From CAZQRW01 sp964596115 (lineage in GTDB: Bacteria; Hydrothermota; UBA3072; B12-G15), in NCBI GenBank assembly GCA_964596115.1, contig CAZQRW010000026.1, forward strand, positions 1 to 28,462: 28,462 nucleotides of DNA, in the 5' to 3' direction. Of this stretch, positions 16,414 through 23,445 are shown in pieces (position 1 is the stretch's first letter; each line of letters begins with the position of its first letter). A model generated the notes under the pieces. It ran no database searches. It had not been told where the DNA came from and was given only the letters and a program-made list of their open reading frames with translations. The position numbers and the translations under genes are program-made.

Positions 16414-17827
16414 GTATAAAATATTGGTAATTGACGATGAAGTTACGCTTGCTGAATTTATAAAGAAAATATTAATTGAGTTAAATGACGACGAAAAAAA
16501 TCTATTAGTGGAAACGGCAAATACTGGTAACGATGGCATTGAAATTGCCAAGAACTTTTCTCCCGATGTAGTACTCCTTGACATAAAATTGCCAGATATC
16601 TCGGGAATAAAAATTCTCTCGTTGCTAAAACAATTCGATCCAGACGTCCAGGTAATAATTATGACAGGATTTGCATCACTTGATACGGCAGTGACTGCCG
16701 TAAGAGAGGGTGCTTATGATTATATCAATAAGCCTTTTGACTCCTCAGATCAATTAAAAACACTGGTAAGAAATGCACTGGAAAGAAGACATTTAGTTCT
16801 TGAAAAAAAACAACTGATGAATGAGCTAACAGAAGTAAACCAGGCGCTTGAAGATGCCAATAAAATTCTTGAAGAGAAAAAACAGCTTGCGGATAAAAAA
16901 CTCGAAGAAAAAATAAGTGAGCTTCAAAAACTTAATGAATTCGCAAGGACACTTGCATCCGAAATCGATCTATCTCATTTAATTGATCTAATTAATAAAG
17001 AGGCTTTAAAAGTTACATCTGGGAAGGGCTGTCTACTTCTCCTTTTCGACAAAACCAAAAATGCATTAATCGCTATGAAAACCAATGATGTATTTCCGCT
17101 AAAACAAGGTGATACAGTTGAACTAAATTCTGAGCCATTTGGTACTATAAATAATAAAGGTGCCTGGAAATTTAACGATACTATGTGTGCCTCTCTCAAG
17201 TTTGGCAACGAAAATATTGGAATTATATGTTTTAAAAAGGACAATATAGATAGTCTAAAGGACTTAATAGAAACAATGGCATCGTACATCTCTGTCTCGC
17301 TCCATAACGCTATACTTTTTGAAAGTCTCAAATCGAGTTACATTGAAGCCGTGCTTTCACTGATGTTGGTGGAAGAGTCAATAGACCCAAAAATCAGAAA
17401 ACATGCATTAAATGTTGCAGACTTGTCGGTAAAACTTGCTAATGAGCTTGGCATAGATAAGGAAGAAATTCAAGATATTAGATATGCTGCTCTTCTTCAT
17501 GACATTGGTAAAATCGGCGAAGGGATAGAAGTACATACTGCAGGAGAAAAAATACTAAGTCCTTTAAAATTTCTAAAAAGGTCAACAATTATAGTAAAAC
17601 ATCAATTTGAAAATTTTGATGGTTCTGGTAAGCCGAATGGCTTGAAAGGAGAGAAAATCCCTTTGGGTTCCAGAATAATCGCTGTCGCAAATCGATTTGA
17701 TGAACTTGTTTCTGATGGAAAGTCAGATGAAGAAGCCTTCAATGAGATTAAATCTACGAAGATTTTTGATCCTAAAGTTATTGAAATGCTTAATAAGGTT
17801 TTGAAAAAAAAGGGTATCGAAATATAA
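16406..17827 (+). CDS. Response regulator: receiver-GAF-HD-GYP-like protein
   Basis: A 473-residue output protein for the overlapping kinase. The receiver domain (1-125) has the acidic pair DD at 10-11, phospho-acceptor Asp59 (VVLLDIKLPD), Thr87 and Lys109. A coiled coil (about 130-178) leads to a GAF-like region (about 180-305), then an HD domain with His333, His365-Asp366 (LLHDIGK), His377 and His399. The signature that should read HHExxDGxGYP reads HQFENFDGSGKP, so the second His and the GYP Tyr are replaced. It may be an altered cyclic-di-GMP phosphodiesterase or only a binding domain. ATG 16406 with AAGGAGG is preferred over an in-frame ATG 14 codons upstream that lacks such a site. Confidence 0.9.
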   Translation: MNEYKILVIDDEVTLAEFIKKILIELNDDEKNLLVETANTGNDGIEIAKNFSPDVVLLDIKLPDISGIKILSLLKQFDPDVQVIIMTGFASLDTAVTAVREGAYDYINKPFDSSDQLKTLVRNALERRHLVLEKKQLMNELTEVNQALEDANKILEEKKQLADKKLEEKISELQKLNEFARTLASEIDLSHLIDLINKEALKVTSGKGCLLLLFDKTKNALIAMKTNDVFPLKQGDTVELNSEPFGTINNKGAWKFNDTMCASLKFGNENIGIICFKKDNIDSLKDLIETMASYISVSLHNAILFESLKSSYIEAVLSLMLVEESIDPKIRKHALNVADLSVKLANELGIDKEEIQDIRYAALLHDIGKIGEGIEVHTAGEKILSPLKFLKRSTIIVKHQFENFDGSGKPNGLKGEKIPLGSRIIAVANRFDELVSDGKSDEEAFNEIKSTKIFDPKVIEMLNKVLKKKGIEI

Positions 17828-17828
17828 T
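17801..17828 (+). promoter_or_regulatory. Internal promoter for the β-propeller gene
   Basis: TTGAAA (17801-17806), a 16-base spacer and TATAAT (17823-17828), lying across the last codons and stop of the response-regulator gene. The start would be near 17835, inside the GAGGAGGAA ribosome-binding region, giving a leader of about nine bases. The same -35/-10 pair with the same spacing precedes the gene starting at 24936. Confidence 0.5.
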
Positions 17829-17843
17829 ACTGAGGAGGAAACA

Positions 17844-18611
17844 ATGATTTTAATTCTTTTTAGTATTGTTGTGCAGGGATTAAAAACTCCAGAAAGTGTT
17901 ATCTTTTATAAAGGTTATATCTATGTATCTAATGTAAACGGCTCTCCCAATAGAAAGGATGGAAATGGCTATATCTCGAAGTTAGATCTAAAAGGAAATT
18001 TTATAAAAGAAAAATTTGCTTATAATCTTAATGCCCCTAAAGGTATAGGTTTTATAGATTCAGTATTATTCGTATCAGATATTGATAGAGTTTGTGGTTT
18101 CAATATAAAAAATGGACAAAAGATCTATGAAACTAAAATAAAAGATGCAAAATTTCTCAATGATATTACCTCTAATAATATAAACACTATTTATGTAAGT
18201 GATAATGTGATGAATAAGATATATGTCCTCAAATTAAAAAATGGAATACTTAAACTTGCAGAATCCTACAATTTTCCTGGTGGCCCAAATGGACTTTTCT
18301 ATTCAAATGGTAAATTAATTGTAGTAACATGGATTAGTGGCAAGGTATTCTACGTAGATTCATCGTTTGCAAGAAAAAAATTGCTTGCTTCAGGCTTCAA
18401 GCAATTAGATGGAGTGTGGAAAACAAAAGGAGGAATCATATTCTCGTCATGGGATGGTAATATATATGAAATATTGAATAACGGGAAAATAATAAAATTG
18501 CTTTCAAGACTTGAATCACCGGCTGATATCTCTTACATCGATTCTCTTAATATTATCCTCATACCTGAATTTTTAGATAATAAGATAGTAATCGAAAAAT
18601 TGGAGAAATAG
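17844..18611 (+). CDS. Exported β-propeller (SMP-30/NHL-like) protein
   Basis: A 255-residue protein with a short hydrophobic N-terminus (MILILFSIVVQG) that looks like an export signal. The rest is built of repeating strands of the type GYIYVSN, SVLFVSDID, NTIYVSDNVMNKIY and GNIYEI, and includes GGPNGLFYSNGKLIVVTW, typical of SMP-30/gluconolactonase-like or NHL propellers. No catalytic residues can be assigned, so an enzymatic role is not claimed. GAGGAGGAA sits seven bases before the ATG. It ends 29 bases from the converging Ig-repeat gene, with no clear terminator between them. Confidence 0.75.
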   Translation: MILILFSIVVQGLKTPESVIFYKGYIYVSNVNGSPNRKDGNGYISKLDLKGNFIKEKFAYNLNAPKGIGFIDSVLFVSDIDRVCGFNIKNGQKIYETKIKDAKFLNDITSNNINTIYVSDNVMNKIYVLKLKNGILKLAESYNFPGGPNGLFYSNGKLIVVTWISGKVFYVDSSFARKKLLASGFKQLDGVWKTKGGIIFSSWDGNIYEILNNGKIIKLLSRLESPADISYIDSLNIILIPEFLDNKIVIEKLEK

Positions 18612-18640
18612 TACAATCCGCTATTGCTATCAACTAAATT

Positions 18641-20161
18641 CTACTTAACGATTTTTATAAATGTTGAGCCCCAACCAATCAACTCTCTATCTTTATATGC
18701 AACAACAAATATTTTACCCGTAATTTCGCTCTGCCCCATAGGTAATCCTCTTGCTATAAAATTCCCCATATTATCTATTACACCTAACTTATATGAAACC
18801 CTCCAGAGAAATTTTGCATCTGGCACAGGGGGGTTAAGAGTTGCATAGAATCTTCTTGATGAATTCTCTTTTATAATTGCATTCTGAGGACTGATATTAA
18901 TATTTGCTTGTTCTCCAACAATAATAAGAGCTCTTCCAGGTTTTACAAGTACATTACCCTTAACCTTCGCCTCTACATAACCAATTCCTTTCCTTTTTGC
19001 AGTAAAATTACCATTAGATGTAATCATCCCAAGATCAGATGGGATAACACTAAAATCAACGGGTAAATTCTTTTTAAGATTCACGAAATAAACGTTAAAT
19101 TTTGATGATTGTCCTGCACCACTCAGATATATAAAGGAAGGATAAATCCTTAGAAATATTGGTTTCTCTGGTAGCACAATAACGTCTGCAGTAAGAATTC
19201 TATCTCTGTAACCTGCGGGTAATAATGCAATAACTTTTCCCCTTCCTGGAATACTGCCTGCGATAAATAAACCGTCTTTAGTAATTCTTCCTATCCTTTT
19301 TGGTATAACTTTCCATCGAATGTTACTCACATTACCTGTTCTATTTTTTACACTAAACCTGATTGTTTCTCCATTTTTTAATACGGATCTCTCAGGTGTC
19401 ATCCTTGCCAATTCATTTCCTAAGACTATAACCAATGCCCTTCCAACATACTCGAGATTTCCTCTTCTAACTCTCACAATTACAAAAGCTCTACCGGGTT
19501 TTTTTGCTTCAAAAATACCATATTTTGAAATAGTGCCAATCTCCTTTGGGATTACATTAAATTTCATATGCTTAAATACTGGTCTCGGATGAAAGATTAT
19601 TCTATCCCCAACCTTAACTTTGGAAAATCTCGGTTTTAGAATCACCCTACGGATGTTACCCTTCACTATTATCCTGGCAGAAACAACAAAACCGTCTTTT
19701 AGGATCGCAACCACTCTTCCCCTTCCCGGTGATTTAGCAGTAAATAATCCATTTGAAACCTTTCCTAATTCAGTGGGAATAACGTCCCATTTTTCAACTT
19801 CTGCTCCTTTTACATTGAATTGCTCTGTCTCCTCAGGATTTAGAATTACAAAACTCGGTGATATTTCTGCACGTTGAACAGAGCTTACAATAACAGGGGT
19901 ATACCCTTTTTCTGTCTGATTCCCTGCGTTCGCAATACATACAATTACTCCTTTTCCTTCCTGTCTTGGTATAAATACATCACCCTCAACAACTCCAAGG
20001 TGTTCAGGCACAACCTTAAATTTATACGTACCATTATTAATGACATCACCAAGGTCATCAACAAGCACTACATTAAGATGAACCTTCTGCTCGATGGAAC
20101 AGGTCAATGGTCTTGGTTCTAAAAGAACACTAAATCCTGAGATTAATATTAATAGCATCAT
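18641..20161 (-). CDS. Exported protein with six Ig-like repeats
   Basis: A 506-residue protein with a hydrophobic N-terminus (MMLLILISGFSVLL). It consists of six degenerate repeats of about 75-85 residues. Each ends in a shared pattern seen as WDVIPTELGKVSNGLFTA, FNVIPKEIGTISKYGIFEA, WKVIPKRIGRITKDGLFIA or FSVIPSDLGMITSNGNFTA, usually followed by KxPGRGxVxA. This resembles bacterial Ig-like (BIG2-type) domains. It is the last gene of the six-gene minus-strand operon and overlaps the anti-sigma stop by 4 bases (ATGA) with AAGGAGG upstream. It may be a surface stalk or periplasmic ligand-binding partner. No specific function is recognised. Confidence 0.85.
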   Translation of the reverse strand: MMLLILISGFSVLLEPRPLTCSIEQKVHLNVVLVDDLGDVINNGTYKFKVVPEHLGVVEGDVFIPRQEGKGVIVCIANAGNQTEKGYTPVIVSSVQRAEISPSFVILNPEETEQFNVKGAEVEKWDVIPTELGKVSNGLFTAKSPGRGRVVAILKDGFVVSARIIVKGNIRRVILKPRFSKVKVGDRIIFHPRPVFKHMKFNVIPKEIGTISKYGIFEAKKPGRAFVIVRVRRGNLEYVGRALVIVLGNELARMTPERSVLKNGETIRFSVKNRTGNVSNIRWKVIPKRIGRITKDGLFIAGSIPGRGKVIALLPAGYRDRILTADVIVLPEKPIFLRIYPSFIYLSGAGQSSKFNVYFVNLKKNLPVDFSVIPSDLGMITSNGNFTAKRKGIGYVEAKVKGNVLVKPGRALIIVGEQANINISPQNAIIKENSSRRFYATLNPPVPDAKFLWRVSYKLGVIDNMGNFIARGLPMGQSEITGKIFVVAYKDRELIGWGSTFIKIVK

Positions 20162-20868
20162 CCCCTACCCTCCTTATAAAAAATTACCTCTTCAGTCTCA
20201 GAAGATTCTATCGTTAAGGAATGGGGACCATCTTCTAATATATTTAGAGGTATAAAAACAAGATCATTTTCTCTTTTCATCTCTAAATCTTTTTTCTCCC
20301 CATCAATGAGCAATGTAAACTTCTTAACACCTGGCTCTACATAAAGAACGACCTCACCCATTTCATCTATAATATCTCCATCCTGAGGAAATACAAGAGC
20401 GACTTTTGCTTTTTCTTCAGGTAAAGGGCTAATTTCCTTTTTCTGCTGTTTCTCAACTTGTTGTACAATTCTCTTAACATTTTTTACGCTCTTATTCTCA
20501 AGATTTTTTGTTCCCTTTACATATTTTACATTCACAGGTGTTTCTATCTTTCTCGTTATTTTTCTCATATCGGTAGAAATAAATCCAATTGCTATCGAAA
20601 TAATAACTGCGGCTGCTACTGCAATAGCAGAATAGAGCCTATACCTTTTTCTCCTTATCCTTTCTAAAATTTGGCTTTCCAAAAAAGCTGCCGAAGGAAG
20701 TTCCTTTAGTCTATCCTGCAATGCAGACTTTACCATTTGTGCCTTTTCAAGTTTTTCTCTGCATTTTTTACAGGTAAGTAAGTGGTCTTCAAATTCTTGT
20801 TTCTTTGAATCCTTAAGCTCCCCATCCAGATAACCTTGTATAAGTTCCCTAAATTCTTTACAATCCAT
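20158..20868 (-). CDS. Membrane anti-sigma factor with zf-HC2 domain
   Basis: A 236-residue single-pass protein. The cytoplasmic N-terminus is a zinc-binding anti-sigma domain with Cys3, His29, Cys33 and Cys36 (HLLTCKKC), the form that clamps ECF sigma factors. A membrane helix lies at about 78-97, after a basic stretch. A charged linker (100-153) leads to a small periplasmic domain (about 155-236) containing VVLYVEPGVKKFTLLIDG and LEDGPHSLTI. That domain resembles the N-terminal domain of the β-barrel-like protein upstream in the operon. It overlaps the sigma factor by 11 bases, with GGAGGTG before the ATG. It probably holds the sigma factor inactive until an envelope signal arrives. Confidence 0.92.
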   Translation of the reverse strand: MDCKEFRELIQGYLDGELKDSKKQEFEDHLLTCKKCREKLEKAQMVKSALQDRLKELPSAAFLESQILERIRRKRYRLYSAIAVAAAVIISIAIGFISTDMRKITRKIETPVNVKYVKGTKNLENKSVKNVKRIVQQVEKQQKKEISPLPEEKAKVALVFPQDGDIIDEMGEVVLYVEPGVKKFTLLIDGEKKDLEMKRENDLVFIPLNILEDGPHSLTIESSETEEVIFYKEGRG

Positions 20869-21382
20869 TTCCCACCTCCATCATCTTCTCAATACTCTTT
20901 CTTGCCCTTGCTAATCTTGAGCGAACAGTTCCAATGGGTATGGAAAGAAGATTTGATATCTTTTTATAATTTAAACCCTCATAATATTTTAAAAATATAA
21001 CATCTTTATATACATCAGGCAATGAATCAATAATTTTATTCAATCTGTTAATTTTATCCTCTTTTTCTACAATATCTAATGGATTTTCCCCTCCTTCAAT
21101 ATTATCAGATAGCTCCACTTTTTTAATTCTGGCTTCTTTTTGCCTTATTCTGTTAATCCTATTGATTGCAATTCTATAAAGCCAGGTATATGGATCAGAT
21201 TCAAATCGAAATTTCCTGTAATTTTTATATGCAAGTAAAAAAACATCCTGTGTTATATCAAGGGCATCATAGTAATCCTGTACAAAATAGAATGCAAGTT
21301 TAAAAATTCTGTCAGAATACATCCTAACAACCTCCTCAAAGGGAGGGGGGCTCTCCCCCCTCCTACTCCGCTGTTGAAACAT
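20858..21382 (-). CDS. ECF RNA polymerase sigma factor
   Basis: Group IV sigma factor. Region 2 runs from FEEVVRMYSDRIFKLAF through DALDITQDVFLLAYKNY to TWLYRIAINRINRIRQKE. Region 4 is LPDVYKDVIFLKYYEGLNYK plus the helix-turn-helix SNLLSIPIGTVRSRLARARK. The 174-residue form starts at ATG 21382 and overlaps the lipoprotein gene by 20 bases without a ribosome-binding site. An ATG at 21320-21322 has a perfect AGGAGG eight bases upstream and would give 154 residues, but it loses FEEVVR, which matches the usual region 2 start. I keep the long form with doubt. The adjacent membrane anti-sigma factor is the expected partner. Confidence 0.9.
   Translation of the reverse strand: MFQQRSRRGESPPPFEEVVRMYSDRIFKLAFYFVQDYYDALDITQDVFLLAYKNYRKFRFESDPYTWLYRIAINRINRIRQKEARIKKVELSDNIEGGENPLDIVEKEDKINRLNKIIDSLPDVYKDVIFLKYYEGLNYKKISNLLSIPIGTVRSRLARARKSIEKMMEVGNGL
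21342..21363 (-). promoter_or_regulatory. GC-rich hairpin at the lipoprotein/sigma junction
   Basis: A perfect nine-base-pair inverted repeat, GGAGGGGGG and CCCCCCTCC, with a four-base loop. It begins at the last base of the lipoprotein stop codon and lies inside the first codons of the sigma gene. It is conspicuous in such AT-rich DNA. No T-run follows, so it is not an ordinary terminator. It could slow or couple translation of the sigma factor, or affect mRNA stability. Confidence 0.6.
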
Positions 21383-22226
21383 ACGGTATTATCCATGCAT
21401 CAGCATCATAAGGATAAAGAGTCGAATCATCCTCAAACAATGTTTCATACTTGATTACATCTACTCCAAGTCTTCTAATTCCATCTTTGTAACAGGATCT
21501 CCATATACCTTTGTAGACACCCGGATTTTGCTCTCTTATTCTGTACCTGCGTATCCTTCCCCAGGCAAGCGTATGAACAAACACACAGACACTTACAGAT
21601 TCTGGGCTTGTATAAACAGTAATAGTTGCATCTGTCCCCCTGGGTATTGATAATAATGAATCTCTGCTCTGCAGTGTAAGTGGGTCTTTCACAAATAGAA
21701 TAACATTAGAATTGAGATCCATAACCTTTACAGAATCGATGTGAAATGAAGGTGTTGGCGAAGTTAACGTTGCCCCTGAAATGTCAGTAAGTACCCACCC
21801 TCGATGTATTGAGAGATCTCCTATCCTTTTAAAAATCGCATATTTTTCGCCAGCATCGCTGAAACTCTTTGGCACATCCACAAGTGTATCAGGTGGATGC
21901 GGGGTATCAAAGGGATATCTGTGAAGAATTCCCTCAACATTCCTTGTGAATGTTACAAAGGCACTATCCCCTTCGATAGAAATATTAATATTTCTGCTCC
22001 AATCAGTCCGTTCTCTAAACCAGAATACATATTGATATGCCTTCGAGTTAGGGGTAGCAATAGAATCACTATCTGGGCGACCATAGTTTACATCAAGATC
22101 GAAGTAAGATGAGAAATCACTACTTATCAGACTCTCAATCTCGCTCTCATCACCCATTTGTGTACATCCAAAAAAACCGATTAAGAACACTGGCAACACT
22201 GGTAGAAAGAATAACAACTTTTTCAT
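21363..22226 (-). CDS. Putative lipoprotein of unknown function
   Basis: A 287-residue protein with a type II signal peptide: MKK, a hydrophobic core and a probable lipobox ending at Cys21 (IGFFGC), followed by an acidic, soluble region. The mature part is rich in β-prone stretches (NINISIEGDSAFVTFTRN, GTDATITVYTSPESVSV), and I recognise no enzyme motif or known domain. AAAGGAGG precedes the ATG. It starts 16 bases after the FecR-type gene and runs into the sigma gene with a 20-base overlap. Its place next to the sigma/anti-sigma pair suggests a role in sensing or responding to envelope conditions. Confidence 0.8.
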   Translation of the reverse strand: MKKLLFFLPVLPVFLIGFFGCTQMGDESEIESLISSDFSSYFDLDVNYGRPDSDSIATPNSKAYQYVFWFRERTDWSRNINISIEGDSAFVTFTRNVEGILHRYPFDTPHPPDTLVDVPKSFSDAGEKYAIFKRIGDLSIHRGWVLTDISGATLTSPTPSFHIDSVKVMDLNSNVILFVKDPLTLQSRDSLLSIPRGTDATITVYTSPESVSVCVFVHTLAWGRIRRYRIREQNPGVYKGIWRSCYKDGIRRLGVDVIKYETLFEDDSTLYPYDADAWIIPYVSTAE

Positions 22227-22242
22227 AAAAACCTCCTTTGGG

Positions 22243-23400
22243 TTATTTTTCTTTTAACAAGCTTCTGAGACTCAGAAGTCTCACCTTTATTAAACGGAAT
22301 TCCGTACGAATTTTTTTATACTTCCTTGTTGCATTTTCCGATATTCTTACTGCTGTAATAAATTCTCCGAGTAACTCACTTGCATTCTGGTGTATCTGTG
22401 AATTTGCGGGGGTCTTCCTTATAACCCTTCGTATGAAAAGTTGATCTTGTTTTATTCTATTTGTTATATCAATTATTCTGGAAAGCCTTGGGATCAATAT
22501 GCTAATACCAACCATCTCATTCTCAACTGAATTAATCACCCTTTTTGCATCTATGTATTTTTTTCCATTTAACAGTTCTTTGGCTTTATTCAATTGCAAT
22601 CTCATTCTATTCAGGATACCATTCACCTTTGATAGGTCGGAATCTACTGTCTTTATTCCAATGGTATTTCTTCTCAATCTATATCTTAATCTATCTATTA
22701 ACCCCCTGTTGATATTTTCATTCAGGGTGCCCTTTTCTTTTCTTAGCTTTTCTATCCTCATTTTTAATTCCTTTATCTTCAGTCTTTTCTGTAGGCAATC
22801 TGCCTGATCAAGAAGAAGATCAACGTTACCCTGATTTTTGTTGATTCTATCAATTACCCTATCAGCATCAACCTTACTCCAGATATACCATCTTTTTAGT
22901 TTTGAAGGGTCAAATCTCTCTATTCTTCTTATAACTTTTCTCCTCAACAATATCCTTTGCAAAGGTTTTATTACAAATTTCTTCCCAGTCTCTTTTTGAT
23001 CTACTGACACCTCTCCATTTATAACATCTGTCTGCGCCTCACTACCATTGAATGAAACAAGAAACTCAGTTCCCCGTACACCTGCAACTACAATTGGTGT
23101 TTCGATCTCAAACCCTTCTCCACCAAATAGCTTCCTCACCTTTGCCCAAATACTCCCCACTTTCAAGAAAAGTTTCCTTATCTTACCAGCTGGGGCTGCA
23201 ATACCAATCTTTGTGTTTTTATTTATCATAACTGTGCTGGAATCATCAAATTTTATCTCGGCCTTTCCATCATTAACGAGAATAGAATCGCCCTTCTTCA
23301 ATTCCATACCCAAAACGGGAATTTCCCATTTTCCTCCAGAAAAGACCTTCGTATCTCCTGTGAAAAGTGTCAAAACAACCCCAATTATCGCTAATAACAT
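22243..23400 (-). CDS. FecR-domain exported protein with long basic helical tail
   Basis: A 385-residue protein with an N-terminal signal-like hydrophobic segment (MLLAIIGVVLTLF). A FecR-type β domain spans about residues 15-150 and includes GDSILVNDGKAEIKFDDSST and the signature IETPIVVAGVRGTEF. From about 175 to the end it is strongly helical and very rich in Lys, Arg and Leu, with almost no aromatic residues, suggesting a coiled coil. ATG 23400 is chosen because AAAGGAGGAATA stands directly before it; an ATG nine codons upstream lacks a site. An ECF-type promoter lies immediately upstream. It has no TonB-linked transducer features, so iron signalling should not be assumed. Confidence 0.85.
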   Translation of the reverse strand: MLLAIIGVVLTLFTGDTKVFSGGKWEIPVLGMELKKGDSILVNDGKAEIKFDDSSTVMINKNTKIGIAAPAGKIRKLFLKVGSIWAKVRKLFGGEGFEIETPIVVAGVRGTEFLVSFNGSEAQTDVINGEVSVDQKETGKKFVIKPLQRILLRRKVIRRIERFDPSKLKRWYIWSKVDADRVIDRINKNQGNVDLLLDQADCLQKRLKIKELKMRIEKLRKEKGTLNENINRGLIDRLRYRLRRNTIGIKTVDSDLSKVNGILNRMRLQLNKAKELLNGKKYIDAKRVINSVENEMVGISILIPRLSRIIDITNRIKQDQLFIRRVIRKTPANSQIHQNASELLGEFITAVRISENATRKYKKIRTEFRLIKVRLLSLRSLLKEK

Positions 23401-23417
23401 TATTCCTCCTTTTTTGA

Positions 23418-23445
23418 TTAGATACATACTACAAAAAAAAGTTCC
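23418..23445 (-). promoter_or_regulatory. Candidate ECF sigma promoter before the FecR gene
   Basis: Reading the minus strand, GGAACTT (23445-23439) is followed by 16 bases, starting with a T-run, and then TCTAA (23422-23418). This matches the classical ECF/σE layout of a GGAACTT -35 and a TCTRA -10. Transcription would begin just upstream of the AAGGAGG of the FecR gene. Among the GGAAC copies I noticed in the window, this is the only one in an intergenic gap. Confidence 0.6.

Noticed and set aside
18601..18640. Bidirectional terminator between the β-propeller and Ig-repeat genes
   Set aside because: Only a five-base-pair stem (AATAG/CTATT) with a long loop and no T-run; not enough to call.
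22243..23400. Classical FecI-FecR iron-uptake signalling
   Set aside because: The FecR-type protein has an N-terminal export signal and no cytoplasmic anti-sigma region; a separate zf-HC2 anti-sigma factor is present, and there is no TonB-dependent receptor signature.
23401..23427. Upstream ATG for the FecR-type gene
   Set aside because: It would place the strong AAAGGAGG site inside the coding region and lie upstream of the expected ECF-promoter start; ATG 23400 fits both.
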